Positions 9,952-20,733 of a DNA stretch of 64,000 bases are shown here, piece by piece (within the stretch, counting starts at the first letter, position 1; every line of letters begins with the position of its first letter). The notes beneath the pieces are model-generated. The model had not been told where the DNA came from. It worked only from the letters and a program-made list of their open reading frames with translations, and ran no database searches. The stretch lies in assembly GCF_902498915.1 (NCBI RefSeq), contig NZ_CABVLQ010000001.1. One strand, written 5' to 3'. The translations under genes and the position numbers were made by a program. The DNA is from Escherichia ruysiae (GTDB taxonomy: Bacteria; Pseudomonadota; Gammaproteobacteria; Enterobacterales; Enterobacteriaceae).

Positions 9952-10422
9952 GTGAATCTTAACGCAACAATCCTCGGCCAGGCCATCGCGTTTGTCCTGT
10001 TCGTTCTGTTCTGCATGAAGTACGTATGGCCGCCATTAATGGCTGCCATCGAAAAACGTCAAAAAGAAATTGCTGACGGTCTTGCTTCCGCAGAACGAGC
10101 ACACAAGGACCTTGACCTTGCAAAGGCCAGCGCGACCGACCAGCTGAAAAAAGCGAAAGCGGAAGCCCAGGTAATCATCGAGCAGGCGAACAAACGCCGC
10201 TCGCAGATTCTGGACGAAGCGAAAGCTGAGGCAGAACAGGAACGTACTAAAATCGTGGCTCAGGCGCAGGCGGAAATTGAAGCCGAGCGTAAACGTGCCC
10301 GTGAAGAGCTGCGTAAGCAAGTTGCTATCCTGGCTGTTGCTGGCGCCGAGAAGATCATCGAACGTTCCGTGGATGAAGCTGCTAACAGCGACATCGTGGA
10401 TAAACTTGTCGCTGAACTGTAA
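9952..10422 (+). CDS. atpF: ATP synthase Fo subunit b
   Basis: 156 residues from a GTG start, the usual start for this gene. One N-terminal membrane helix (about residues 5-27) is followed by a long charged coiled coil. The dimer forms the peripheral stalk joining subunit a to the F1 head through delta. Sits between atpE and atpH in the standard order. Confidence 0.98.
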
Positions 10423-10436
10423 GGAGGGAGGGGCTG

Positions 10437-10970
10437 ATGTCTGAATTTATTACGGTAGCTCGCCCCTACGCCAAAGCAGCTTTTGACTTTGCCGTCGAAC
10501 ACCAAAGTGTAGAACGCTGGCAGGACATGCTGGCGTTTGCCGCCGAGGTAACCAAAAACGAACAGATGGCAGAGCTTCTCTCTGGCGCACTGGCGCCAGA
10601 AACGCTCGCCGAGTCGTTTATCGCAGTTTGTGGTGAGCAACTGGACGAAAACGGTCAGAACCTGATTCGGGTTATGGCTGAGAATGGTCGTCTTAACGCG
10701 CTCCCGGATGTTCTGGAGCAGTTTATTCACCTGCGTGCCGTGAGTGAGGCTACCGCTGAGGTAGACGTCATTTCCGCTGCCGCACTGAGTGAACAACAGC
10801 TCGCGAAAATTTCTGCTGCGATGGAAAAACGTCTGTCACGCAAAGTTAAGCTGAATTGCAAAATCGATAAGTCTGTAATGGCAGGCGTTATCATCCGAGC
10901 GGGTGATATGGTCATTGATGGCAGCGTACGCGGTCGTCTTGAGCGCCTTGCAGACGTCTTGCAGTCTTAA
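10437..10970 (+). CDS. atpH: ATP synthase F1 subunit delta
   Basis: 177 residues. The N-terminal helical domain binds the top of the F1 alpha subunits and the C-terminal domain binds the b dimer. The strong GGAGGGAGG ribosome-binding site lies in the 14-base gap after atpF. No anomalies. Confidence 0.98.
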
Positions 10971-10982
10971 GGGGACTGGAGC

Positions 10983-12524
10983 ATGCAACTGAATTCCACC
11001 GAAATCAGCGAACTGATCAAGCAGCGCATTGCTCAGTTCAATGTTGTGAGTGAAGCTCACAACGAAGGTACTATTGTTTCTGTAAGTGACGGTGTTATCC
11101 GCATCCACGGCTTGGCCGATTGTATGCAGGGTGAAATGATCTCCCTGCCGGGTAACCGTTACGCTATCGCACTGAACCTCGAGCGCGACTCTGTAGGTGC
11201 GGTAGTTATGGGTCCGTACGCTGACCTTGCCGAAGGCATGAAAGTTAAGTGTACTGGTCGTATCCTGGAAGTTCCGGTTGGCCGTGGCCTGCTGGGTCGT
11301 GTGGTTAACACCCTGGGTGCGCCAATCGACGGTAAAGGTCCGCTGGATCACGACGGCTTCTCTGCTGTAGAAGCAATCGCTCCGGGCGTTATCGAACGTC
11401 AGTCCGTAGATCAGCCTGTACAGACTGGTTATAAAGCCGTTGACTCCATGATTCCAATCGGTCGTGGTCAGCGTGAATTGATCATCGGTGACCGTCAGAC
11501 CGGTAAAACCGCATTGGCTATTGATGCCATCATCAACCAGCGCGATTCCGGTATCAAATGTATCTATGTCGCTATCGGCCAGAAAGCGTCCACCATTTCT
11601 AACGTGGTACGTAAACTGGAAGAGCACGGCGCACTGGCTAACACCATTGTTGTGGTAGCAACCGCGTCTGAATCCGCAGCACTGCAATACCTGGCACCGT
11701 ATGCCGGTTGTGCAATGGGCGAATACTTCCGTGACCGTGGCGAAGATGCGCTGATCATTTACGATGACCTGTCTAAACAGGCTGTTGCTTACCGTCAGAT
11801 CTCCCTGCTGCTCCGTCGTCCGCCAGGACGTGAAGCATTCCCGGGTGACGTATTCTACCTCCACTCTCGTCTGCTGGAGCGTGCTGCGCGTGTTAACGCC
11901 GAATACGTTGAAGCCTTCACCAAAGGTGAAGTGAAAGGGAAAACCGGTTCTCTGACCGCGCTGCCGATTATAGAAACTCAGGCGGGTGACGTTTCTGCGT
12001 TCGTTCCGACCAACGTAATCTCCATTACCGATGGTCAGATCTTCCTGGAAACCAACCTGTTCAACGCCGGTATTCGTCCTGCGGTTAACCCGGGTATTTC
12101 CGTATCCCGTGTTGGTGGTGCAGCACAGACCAAGATCATGAAAAAACTGTCCGGTGGTATCCGTACCGCTCTGGCACAGTATCGTGAACTGGCAGCGTTC
12201 TCTCAGTTTGCATCCGACCTTGACGATGCAACACGTAAGCAGCTTGACCACGGTCAGAAAGTGACCGAACTGCTGAAACAGAAACAGTATGCGCCGATGT
12301 CCGTAGCGCAACAGTCTCTGGTTCTGTTCGCAGCAGAACGTGGTTACCTGGCGGATGTTGAACTGTCGAAAATCGGCAGCTTCGAAGCCGCTCTGCTGGC
12401 TTACGTCGACCGTGATCACGCTCCGTTGATGCAAGAGATCAACCAGACCGGTGGCTACAACGACGAAATCGAAGGCAAGCTGAAAGGCATCCTCGATTCC
12501 TTCAAAGCAACCCAATCCTGGTAA
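10983..12524 (+). CDS. atpA: ATP synthase F1 subunit alpha
   Basis: 513 residues. Walker A is GDRQTGKT (residues 169-176), and the C-terminal half shows the alpha/beta family signature around [14 protein letters not shown]. This is the non-catalytic nucleotide-binding subunit of the alpha3beta3 hexamer. Codon use is strongly optimised. The very long open frame on the opposite strand here is an artefact of that bias. Confidence 0.99.
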
Positions 12525-12574
12525 CGTCTGGCGGCTTGCCTTAGGGCAGGCCGCAAGGCATTGAGGAGAAGCTC

Positions 12575-13438
12575 ATGGCCGGCGCAAAAGAGATACGTAG
12601 TAAGATCGCAAGCGTCCAGAACACGCAAAAGATCACTAAAGCGATGGAGATGGTCGCCGCTTCCAAAATGCGTAAATCGCAGGATCGCATGGCGGCCAGC
12701 CGTCCCTATGCAGAAACCATGCGCAAAGTGATTGGTCACCTTGCACACGGTAATCTGGAATATAAGCACCCATACCTGGAAGACCGCGACGTTAAACGCG
12801 TGGGCTACCTGGTGGTGTCGACCGACCGTGGTTTGTGCGGTGGTTTGAACATTAACCTGTTCAAAAAACTGCTGGCGGAAATGAAGGCCTGGACCGACAA
12901 AGGCGTTCAATGCGACCTCGCAATGATCGGCTCGAAAGGCGTGTCGTTCTTCAACTCCGTGGGCGGCAATGTTGTTGCCCAGGTCACCGGCATGGGGGAT
13001 AACCCTTCCCTGTCCGAACTGATCGGTCCGGTAAAAGTGATGTTGCAGGCCTACGACGAAGGCCGTCTGGACAAGCTTTACATTGTCAGCAACAAATTTA
13101 TTAACACCATGTCTCAGGTTCCGACCATCAGCCAGCTGCTGCCGTTACCGGCATCAGATGATGATGATCTGAAACATAAATCCTGGGATTACCTGTACGA
13201 ACCCGATCCGAAGGCGTTGCTGGATACCCTGCTGCGTCGTTATGTCGAATCTCAGGTTTATCAGGGCGTGGTTGAAAACCTGGCCAGCGAGCAGGCCGCC
13301 CGTATGGTGGCGATGAAAGCCGCGACCGACAATGGCGGCAGCCTGATTAAAGAGCTGCAGTTGGTATACAACAAAGCTCGTCAGGCCAGCATTACTCAGG
13401 AACTCACCGAGATCGTCTCGGGGGCCGCCGCGGTTTAA
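12575..13438 (+). CDS. atpG: ATP synthase F1 subunit gamma
   Basis: 287 residues. Long N- and C-terminal helices form the coiled-coil rotor shaft. The conserved C-terminal signature (EIVSGAAAV) is present, as is the N-terminal KI-S--NTQKIT-AM-MV motif. Lies between atpA and atpD in the standard order; preceded by a GAGGAG ribosome-binding site. Confidence 0.99.
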
Positions 13439-13464
13439 ACAGGTTATTTCGTAGAGGATTTAAG

Positions 13465-14847
13465 ATGGCTACTGGAAAGATTGTCCAGGTAATCGGCGCC
13501 GTAGTTGACGTCGAATTCCCTCAGGATGCCGTACCGCGCGTGTACGATGCTCTTGAGGTGCAAAATGGTAATGAGCGTCTGGTGCTGGAAGTTCAGCAGC
13601 AGCTCGGCGGCGGTATCGTGCGTACCATCGCAATGGGTTCCTCCGACGGTCTGCGTCGCGGTCTGGATGTAAAAGACCTCGAACACCCGATCGAAGTCCC
13701 GGTAGGTAAAGCGACTCTGGGTCGTATCATGAACGTACTGGGCGAACCAGTCGACATGAAAGGCGAGATCGGTGAAGAAGAGCGTTGGGCGATTCACCGC
13801 GCAGCACCTTCCTACGAAGAGCTGTCAAACTCTCAGGAACTGCTGGAAACCGGTATCAAAGTTATCGACCTGATGTGTCCGTTCGCTAAGGGCGGTAAAG
13901 TTGGTCTGTTCGGTGGTGCGGGTGTAGGTAAAACCGTAAACATGATGGAGCTGATTCGTAACATCGCGATCGAGCACTCCGGTTACTCTGTGTTTGCGGG
14001 CGTAGGTGAACGTACTCGTGAGGGTAACGACTTCTACCACGAAATGACCGACTCCAACGTTATCGACAAAGTATCCCTGGTGTATGGCCAGATGAACGAG
14101 CCGCCGGGAAACCGTCTGCGCGTTGCTCTGACCGGCCTGACCATGGCTGAGAAATTCCGTGACGAAGGTCGTGACGTTCTGCTGTTTGTTGACAACATCT
14201 ATCGTTACACCCTGGCCGGTACGGAAGTATCCGCACTGCTGGGTCGTATGCCTTCAGCGGTAGGTTATCAGCCGACCCTGGCGGAAGAGATGGGTGTTCT
14301 GCAGGAACGTATCACCTCCACCAAAACCGGTTCTATCACCTCCGTTCAGGCGGTATACGTACCTGCGGATGACTTGACTGACCCATCCCCAGCAACCACC
14401 TTTGCTCACCTTGACGCAACCGTGGTACTGAGCCGTCAGATCGCATCTCTGGGTATCTACCCGGCCGTTGACCCGCTGGACTCCACCAGCCGTCAGCTAG
14501 ATCCGCTGGTAGTTGGTCAGGAACACTACGACACCGCTCGTGGCGTTCAGTCCATCCTGCAACGTTATCAGGAACTGAAAGACATCATCGCCATCCTGGG
14601 TATGGATGAACTGTCTGAAGAAGACAAACTGGTGGTAGCGCGCGCTCGTAAGATCCAGCGTTTCCTGTCCCAGCCGTTCTTCGTGGCAGAAGTATTCACC
14701 GGTTCTCCGGGTAAATACGTCTCCCTGAAAGACACCATCCGTGGCTTTAAAGGCATCATGGAAGGCGAATACGATCACCTGCCGGAGCAGGCGTTCTACA
14801 TGGTCGGTTCCATCGAAGAAGCAGTGGAAAAAGCCAAAAAACTTTAA
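13465..14847 (+). CDS. atpD: ATP synthase F1 subunit beta (catalytic)
   Basis: 460 residues. Walker A is GGAGVGKT (residues 149-156). The catalytic glutamate lies in the GERTREG segment, and the DELSEED sequence near residues 380-386 is the lever touching gamma. It is the catalytic subunit for ATP synthesis and hydrolysis. Highly optimised codon use. Confidence 0.99.
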
Positions 14848-14867
14848 CGCCTTAATCGGAGGGTGAT

Positions 14868-15287
14868 ATGGCAATGACTTACCACCTGGACGTCGTCAGC
14901 GCAGAGCAACAAATGTTCTCTGGTCTGGTCGAGAAAATCCAGGTAACGGGTAGCGAAGGTGAACTGGGGATCTACCCTGGCCACGCACCGCTGCTCACCG
15001 CCATTAAGCCTGGTATGATTCGCATCGTGAAACAGCACGGTCACGAAGAGTTTATCTATCTGTCTGGCGGCATTCTTGAAGTGCAGCCTGGCAACGTGAC
15101 CGTTCTGGCCGACACCGCAATTCGCGGCCAGGATCTCGACGAAGCGCGAGCCATGGAAGCGAAACGTAAGGCTGAAGAGCACATTAGCAGCTCTCACGGC
15201 GACGTAGATTACGCTCAGGCGTCTGCGGAACTGGCCAAAGCGATCGCGCAGCTGCGCGTTATCGAGTTGACCAAAAAAGCGATGTAA
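14868..15287 (+). CDS. atpC: ATP synthase F1 subunit epsilon
   Basis: 139 residues, with the N-terminal beta-sandwich and the C-terminal two-helix arm that inhibits ATP hydrolysis. It is the last gene of the atp operon and is followed by a clear terminator at 15306-15336. Confidence 0.98.
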
Positions 15288-15305
15288 CACCGGCTTGAAA
15301 AGCAC

Positions 15306-15336
15306 AAAGCCAGTCTGGAAACAGGCTGGCTTTTTT
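15306..15336 (+). terminator. Terminator of the atp operon
   Basis: AAAGCCAGTCTG pairs with CAGGCTGGCTTT (one G-T type mismatch) around a GAAA loop and runs into six T. Confidence 0.88.
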
Positions 15337-15691
15337 ATTGCGTGCGCTGCGCATATTTTCATCTGGATAGCAGTACAGCAGGATTTGTGCTGTGGTCATT
15401 CATGTTCCGCGATTAACTCTTCTTATATAAACCAGCGAAATTCTTTGCTTGTTTTCTCGTTTATTCATTGATCGAAATAAGAGCAAAAACATCATGCTGA
15501 CGCTTAAATGAAGGTGCTATCTTACTTTTATGCAGACAAAAGGCGCGCCAATGGTCGAAAATGATGTTTTCGTCAGTGGGGATAATCCTTTATTGCGCAA
15601 TTTATCCTCTGTCCATTTCACGATGAAAAAAATGTAGTTTTTTCAATGTGAAGCGGTTTAAATTCGTTCTCAAATTACAGTCAGGACGCGT
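15337..15691. other. Regulatory region upstream of glmU
   Basis: About 355 bases without a gene. In K-12 this region carries the glmU promoters and two NagC-binding sites that raise glmUS expression when amino sugars are scarce. I could not place the NagC sites with confidence. The segment is AT-rich, and no other structure was recognised. Confidence 0.5.
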
Positions 15692-17062
15692 ATGTTGAAT
15701 AATGCTATGAGCGTAGTGATCCTTGCAGCAGGCAAAGGCACTCGCATGTATTCTGATATTCCAAAAGTGCTGCATACCCTTGCCGGGAAAGCGATGGTTC
15801 AGCATGTCATTGATGCTGCGAATGAATTAGGCGCAGCACACGTTCACCTGGTTTACGGTCACGGTGGCGATCTGCTTAAACAGTCGCTGAAAGATGACAA
15901 CCTGAACTGGGTGCTTCAGGCCGAGCAACTGGGCACCGGTCATGCAATGCAGCAGGCTGCACCTTTCTTTGCCGATGATGAAGACATTTTAATGCTCTAC
16001 GGCGATGTGCCGCTGATCTCGGTCGAAACACTCCAGCGTCTGCGTGATGCAAAACCGCAGGGTGGGATTGGTCTGCTGACAGTGAAACTGGATGATCCAA
16101 CCGGTTATGGTCGCATTACCCGTGAGAATGGCAAAGTTACCGGCATTGTTGAGCATAAAGATGCTACCGATGAGCAGCGTCAAATCCAGGAGATCAACAC
16201 CGGTATTCTGATCGCCAACGGTGCAGATATGAAACGCTGGCTGGCGAAGCTGACCAATAATAATGCTCAGGGCGAGTACTACATCACCGACATTATTGCC
16301 CTGGCGTATCAGGAAGGACGTGAAATCGTCGCTGTACATCCGCAGCGTTTAAGCGAAGTCGAAGGTGTAAATAACCGTCTGCAACTCTCCCGTCTGGAGC
16401 GCGTTTATCAGTCCGAACAGGCAGAAAAATTGCTGCTGGCGGGAGTTATGCTGCGCGATCCGGCTCGTTTTGATCTGCGCGGTACGCTTACTCACGGGCG
16501 CGATGTTGAAATTGATACTAACGTTATCATCGAGGGTAATGTTACTCTCGGCAATCGCGTGAAAATTGGCACTGGTTGCGTGATTAAAAACAGCGTGATT
16601 GGCGATGATTGCGAAATCAGCCCATATACAGTCGTGGAAGATGCGAATCTGGCGGCGGCCTGTACCATTGGCCCGTTTGCCCGTCTGCGTCCTGGTGCAG
16701 AGCTGCTGGAAGGTGCGCACGTCGGTAACTTCGTTGAGATGAAAAAAGCGCGTCTGGGTAAAGGCTCGAAAGCCGGTCATCTGACTTACCTGGGCGATGC
16801 GGAAATCGGCGATAACGTTAACATCGGCGCGGGAACTATTACCTGCAACTACGACGGTGCGAATAAATTTAAAACCATTATTGGCGACGATGTATTTGTC
16901 GGTTCTGACACCCAACTTGTTGCACCGGTAACGGTTGGTAAAGGCGCAACCATTGCTGCGGGTACTACCGTAACGCGCAATGTTGGTGAAAATGCCCTGG
17001 CAATCAGCCGTGTGCCGCAGTCACAAAAAGAAGGCTGGCGTCGTCCGGTTAAGAAAAAGTAA
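15692..17062 (+). CDS. glmU: GlmU, bifunctional GlcN-1-P acetyltransferase / GlcNAc-1-P uridyltransferase
   Basis: 456 residues. The N-terminal pyrophosphorylase domain begins with the nucleotide-binding motif LAAGKGTRM (residues 11-19). The C-terminal half is a left-handed beta helix built from hexapeptide repeats (visible as I-GNVTLGNRV-IG and similar). It makes UDP-GlcNAc for peptidoglycan and LPS in the cytoplasm. Co-transcribed with glmS. RNase E cuts the transcript at the glmU stop in K-12. Confidence 0.98.
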   Translation: MLNNAMSVVILAAGKGTRMYSDIPKVLHTLAGKAMVQHVIDAANELGAAHVHLVYGHGGDLLKQSLKDDNLNWVLQAEQLGTGHAMQQAAPFFADDEDILMLYGDVPLISVETLQRLRDAKPQGGIGLLTVKLDDPTGYGRITRENGKVTGIVEHKDATDEQRQIQEINTGILIANGADMKRWLAKLTNNNAQGEYYITDIIALAYQEGREIVAVHPQRLSEVEGVNNRLQLSRLERVYQSEQAEKLLLAGVMLRDPARFDLRGTLTHGRDVEIDTNVIIEGNVTLGNRVKIGTGCVIKNSVIGDDCEISPYTVVEDANLAAACTIGPFARLRPGAELLEGAHVGNFVEMKKARLGKGSKAGHLTYLGDAEIGDNVNIGAGTITCNYDGANKFKTIIGDDVFVGSDTQLVAPVTVGKGATIAAGTTVTRNVGENALAISRVPQSQKEGWRRPVKKK

Positions 17063-17224
17063 TTCTGGCTGGGTAATCCGGCCACCAGGGATGAGGAGAT
17101 AACATAATCTCCCGCCCAATATGTTGTACTTATAAAAATAACCCCACTCTCTACAAGGCTCGGGGCGCCCGAAAAATCGGGTATACAGGTTGACCGACAA
17201 CGATATCAATCGGAATTAAAAACT
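17063..17224 (+). promoter_or_regulatory. glmS leader, GlmZ sRNA target region
   Basis: The 162-base leader contains the GGGGCGCCCGAAAAATCGGG hairpin area shortly before the glmS start. In E. coli this leader sequesters the ribosome-binding site, and base pairing with the sRNA GlmZ (with Hfq) opens it when glucosamine-6-phosphate is low. The sequence matches the known leader as far as I recall. Confidence 0.7.
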
Positions 17225-19054
17225 ATGTGTGGAATTGTTGGCGCGATCGCGCAACGTGATGTAGCTGAAATCCTTCTTGAAGGCTTACGTCGTCTGGAAT
17301 ACCGTGGTTATGACTCTGCCGGTTTGGCAGTCGTCGATGCAAACGGAAATATGACCCGCTTGCGTCGTCTCGGTAAAGTACAGATGCTGGCCCAGGCAGC
17401 GGAAGAACATCCTCTGCATGGTGGCACCGGTATTGCTCACACCCGCTGGGCGACTCACGGAGAACCTTCAGAAGCGAATGCGCATCCGCATGTTTCTGAA
17501 CACATTGTGGTGGTGCATAACGGCATCATCGAAAACCATGAACCGCTGCGCGAAGAGTTAAAAGCGCGTGGCTATACCTTCGTTTCTGAAACCGACACAG
17601 AAGTGATTGCTCACCTGGTGAACTGGGAACTGAAACAGGGCGGCACTCTGCGTGAGGCCGTTCTGCGCGCTATCCCGCAACTGCGGGGCGCTTACGGTAC
17701 GGTTATCATGGACACCCGCAACCCGGATACTTTGCTGGCGGCTCGTTCCGGTAGCCCGCTGGTTATCGGCCTCGGTATGGGCGAAAACTTTATCGCTTCT
17801 GACCAGTTGGCACTATTGCCGGTGACCCGCCGTTTTATCTTCCTTGAAGAGGGCGATATTGCGGAAATCACTCGCCGTTCGGTAAACATCTTCGATAAAT
17901 CTGGCGCGGAAGTAAAACGTCAGGATATCGAATCCAATCTGCAATATGACGCGGGCGATAAAGGTATTTACCGCCACTACATGCAGAAAGAGATCTACGA
18001 ACAGCCTAACGCGATCAAAAACACTCTCGCCGGACGTATTAACCACGGTCAGGTTGATCTAAGCGAGCTGGGCCCGAATGCCGATGAACTGCTGTCGAAG
18101 GTTGAGCATATTCAGATCCTCGCCTGTGGCACTTCTTACAATTCTGGTATGGTTTCCCGCTACTGGTTTGAATCGCTGGCAGGCATTCCGTGCGACGTCG
18201 AAATCGCCTCTGAATTCCGCTATCGCAAATCAGCCGTGCGTCGTAACAGTCTGATGATCACTCTGTCGCAGTCCGGTGAAACGGCAGATACCCTGGCTGG
18301 CCTGCGTCTGTCGAAAGAGCTGGGTTACCTTGGTTCGCTGGCAATCTGTAACGTTCCTGGTTCTTCTCTGGTGCGTGAATCCGATCTGGCGCTGATGACC
18401 AATGCCGGTACTGAAATTGGCGTGGCATCTACCAAAGCCTTTACCACTCAGCTAACTGTGCTGTTGATGCTGGTGGCAAAATTGTCTCGACTGAAAGGTC
18501 TGGATGCCTCCATTGAACATGACATCGTGCATGGTCTGCAGGCGCTGCCGAGTCGTATTGAGCAGATGCTGTCTCAGGACAAACGTATTGAAGCTCTGGC
18601 AGAAGATTTCTCTGACAAACATCACGCACTGTTCCTGGGCCGTGGCGATCAGTATCCCATCGCGCTGGAAGGCGCATTGAAGCTGAAAGAGATCTCTTAT
18701 ATTCACGCTGAAGCCTACGCTGCGGGTGAACTGAAACACGGTCCGCTGGCGTTGATTGACGCCGATATGCCGGTTATCGTCGTCGCGCCGAATAACGAAC
18801 TGTTGGAAAAACTGAAATCCAACATTGAAGAAGTTCGCGCGCGTGGCGGTCAGTTGTACGTCTTTGCCGATCAGGACGCAGGTTTTGTAAGTAGCGATAA
18901 TATGCACATCATCGAGATGCCGCATGTGGAAGAAGTGATTGCCCCAATCTTCTACACCGTTCCGCTGCAACTGCTGGCGTACCATGTCGCGCTGATCAAA
19001 GGCACCGATGTTGACCAGCCGCGTAACCTGGCGAAATCGGTTACGGTTGAGTAA
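17225..19054 (+). CDS. glmS: GlmS, glutamine:fructose-6-phosphate aminotransferase
   Basis: 609 residues. Cys2 is the glutaminase nucleophile (MCGIVGAI). The C-terminal half has two SIS isomerase domains, including SQSGETADT and STKAFTTQ segments, and the conserved C-terminal tail (LAKSVTVE). It makes glucosamine-6-phosphate, the first step of amino sugar synthesis. The 3' end is the recognition site of Tn7 TnsD. Regulated by GlmY/GlmZ in its leader. Confidence 0.98.
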   Translation: MCGIVGAIAQRDVAEILLEGLRRLEYRGYDSAGLAVVDANGNMTRLRRLGKVQMLAQAAEEHPLHGGTGIAHTRWATHGEPSEANAHPHVSEHIVVVHNGIIENHEPLREELKARGYTFVSETDTEVIAHLVNWELKQGGTLREAVLRAIPQLRGAYGTVIMDTRNPDTLLAARSGSPLVIGLGMGENFIASDQLALLPVTRRFIFLEEGDIAEITRRSVNIFDKSGAEVKRQDIESNLQYDAGDKGIYRHYMQKEIYEQPNAIKNTLAGRINHGQVDLSELGPNADELLSKVEHIQILACGTSYNSGMVSRYWFESLAGIPCDVEIASEFRYRKSAVRRNSLMITLSQSGETADTLAGLRLSKELGYLGSLAICNVPGSSLVRESDLALMTNAGTEIGVASTKAFTTQLTVLLMLVAKLSRLKGLDASIEHDIVHGLQALPSRIEQMLSQDKRIEALAEDFSDKHHALFLGRGDQYPIALEGALKLKEISYIHAEAYAAGELKHGPLALIDADMPVIVVAPNNELLEKLKSNIEEVRARGGQLYVFADQDAGFVSSDNMHIIEMPHVEEVIAPIFYTVPLQLLAYHVALIKGTDVDQPRNLAKSVTVE

Positions 19055-19081
19055 TTCTAACCGTTAAGTAAGTAAGGGCTG
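19020..19081 (+). other. attTn7, Tn7 attachment site (unoccupied)
   Basis: The conserved glmS 3' end is the TnsD-binding sequence, and Tn7 inserts about 25 bases past the stop, near 19079, inside the glmS terminator. The terminator is uninterrupted here and no Tn7-like end (TGTGGGCGGACAA) was seen, so the site is empty. Confidence 0.7.
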
Positions 19082-19100
19082 CCAGCGGGTGGCCCTTTTT
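19075..19100 (+). terminator. glmS terminator
   Basis: AGGGCTGCC / GGTGGCCCT stem around AGCG, followed by five T. Same position as in K-12; intact. Confidence 0.8.
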
Positions 19101-19358
19101 CATATTTATTTCCAATAAATTTTCCATTTAGATAACTAAATAAATATATTCTGAATTTTTACCAATGTCCGTTTACGAACTTGATTTACTATTATTTGAA
19201 TAATATTTATATAATAAATTTATATTCTCCGATTGATTTATAGATATTAATTTAGCTAAACCTGTGTCATTGATGTAATATGTTTGCGAATCATAAATAC
19301 ACTTATTAATATAAGTGATGGTTCGGGTTGAAGGATATATTATATCAATGGAGTTTTT
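19101..19358. other. Very AT-rich leader of the fimbrial operon
   Basis: About 260 bases, strongly AT-rich compared with the flanking glmS, lying between the glmS terminator and lpfA. It should hold the lpf promoter. Such AT content is typical of H-NS-bound regulatory DNA of acquired fimbrial operons. No specific operator could be assigned. Confidence 0.55.
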
Positions 19359-19931
19359 ATGAAACGTAATATTATTGGTGGTGCATTCACGCTGGCATCT
19401 TTAATGCTGGCCGGACATGCACTCGCAGAGGATGGTGTTGTTCACTTTGTTGGTGAAATTGTTGACAGTAGTTGTGAAGTTACCTCCGATACAGCGGATC
19501 AAACTGTTCCTCTTGGAAAAGTCAGTAAAAATGCATTTTCAGGCGTAGGTAGCATGGCATCGCCACAGCAGTTTAGTATTAAACTGGAGAAATGCCCGGC
19601 AACGTACACTCAGGCTGCGGTTCGTTTTGATGGTACAGAAGCACCTGGCGGCGATGGCGATCTGAAAGTGGGTACTCCGACTACAGCTGCCGATCCGGGT
19701 GATTATACCGGCACCGGGGCAGCGATTGTGGCCACTGGTGTTGGTATCCGTATCTTTAACCAGGCTGACAACTCTCAGGTCAAACTTTATAACGACTCAG
19801 CTTATACCACTATCGATGGTAACGGCACTGCGGAAATGAAATTTATTGCACGCTATGTTGCAACAAATGCAGTCGTAACGGCGGGTACAGCGAACGCCGA
19901 TTCACAATTTACTATCGAATATAAGAAATAA
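19359..19931 (+). CDS. lpfA: Long polar fimbria major subunit LpfA
   Basis: 190 residues. A signal peptide ending ALA is followed by mature EDGVVHF. Two cysteines (in DSSCEV and LEKCPA) form the disulfide of type 1-family pilins, and the C-terminal tyrosine strand (FTIEYKK) is the donor-strand/chaperone-binding motif. It polymerises into the fimbrial shaft after chaperone-usher secretion. Position between glmS and pstS is the known site of lpf2/lpfO113-type operons in EHEC and many phylogroup B1 strains. The exact lpfA allele cannot be assigned without alignment. Confidence 0.88.
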   Translation: MKRNIIGGAFTLASLMLAGHALAEDGVVHFVGEIVDSSCEVTSDTADQTVPLGKVSKNAFSGVGSMASPQQFSIKLEKCPATYTQAAVRFDGTEAPGGDGDLKVGTPTTAADPGDYTGTGAAIVATGVGIRIFNQADNSQVKLYNDSAYTTIDGNGTAEMKFIARYVATNAVVTAGTANADSQFTIEYKK

Positions 19932-19977
19932 TTTATCAGAGCCTTTTTATTCAGTTGGCTTTGGCCAGGGAGTTATT

Positions 19978-20709
19978 ATGTCCAGAAAAAGTTGTTTAAT
20001 CAGGCTCTTTAAAACAACCCTTTGGTACAAATTATTTATCGCGATTATGTTAAGCCTTTTTTTAGGCCAGCCAGCATTAACCTATGCAGGCGTTGTCATT
20101 GGCGGTACGCGGGTTGTTTACATAAGTAATAATGCAGATAAATCTATTTCTGTATTCAGCAAGGAAGAGAAGATCCCTTATCTCATCCAGTCATGGGTGG
20201 ATCCGTTTAATAAAGATGATAAAAGTAAAGCGCCCTTTACTGTTATACCTCCTGTATCCCGACTTGAACCCGGACAAGAAAAAGTATTACGTATTCTTCA
20301 CACGAAGGGAATGTCATTACCCGACGACCGTGAATCCGTCTTCTGGCTGAATATCAAAAATATTCCGCCTGCAGCAACCAATAAAGCGGCTAACTCTTTG
20401 GAAATTGCTGTTAAAACGCGTATCAAGCTGTTCTGGCGACCAGCAACTATTCGACTTATTCCTGAAGATGCAGCGCCTAAGGTTAAGTGGCGCCGTGAAG
20501 GCAAAAATCTGATTGCTGAAAATCCAAACCCGATTCATATCAGTGTGATGGATGTCATTGTTGATGGCCATGATGTGCCTCTCAATATGATCCGTCCTTT
20601 CGAAACGCTCTCTTTACCGTTGCCTGCCAATTCTGCGGGTAACCAAATGACCTGGCGATTCATAAATGATTATGGCGCGATAAGCGAACCGCTAAAAAAC
20701 GCACTGTAA
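19978..20709 (+). CDS. lpfB: Periplasmic fimbrial chaperone LpfB
   Basis: 243 residues from an ATG preceded by CAGGGAG. A long signal peptide ends near TYA, followed by GVVIGGTRVVY, the typical first strand of a PapD-like chaperone. The conserved F-G region (RILHTKGMSLPDDRESVFWLN) and the K-R-KLFWRP segment mark the pilin-binding cleft. It folds pilins in the periplasm by donor-strand complementation and delivers them to LpfC. Second gene of the operon, 46 bases after lpfA. Confidence 0.9.
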   Translation: MSRKSCLIRLFKTTLWYKLFIAIMLSLFLGQPALTYAGVVIGGTRVVYISNNADKSISVFSKEEKIPYLIQSWVDPFNKDDKSKAPFTVIPPVSRLEPGQEKVLRILHTKGMSLPDDRESVFWLNIKNIPPAATNKAANSLEIAVKTRIKLFWRPATIRLIPEDAAPKVKWRREGKNLIAENPNPIHISVMDVIVDGHDVPLNMIRPFETLSLPLPANSAGNQMTWRFINDYGAISEPLKNAL

Positions 20710-20733
20710 GCATGGCATAAGGATAGGCGTATT

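Noticed and set aside
10836..12515. A 559-codon open frame on the minus strand, opposite atpA
   Set aside because: It is the antisense shadow of a highly codon-biased gene. It has no ribosome site or known domain, and atpA is certain.
19055..19120. Tn7 or Tn7-like insertion at attTn7
   Set aside because: The glmS terminator is uninterrupted and no transposon end or tns gene is visible.
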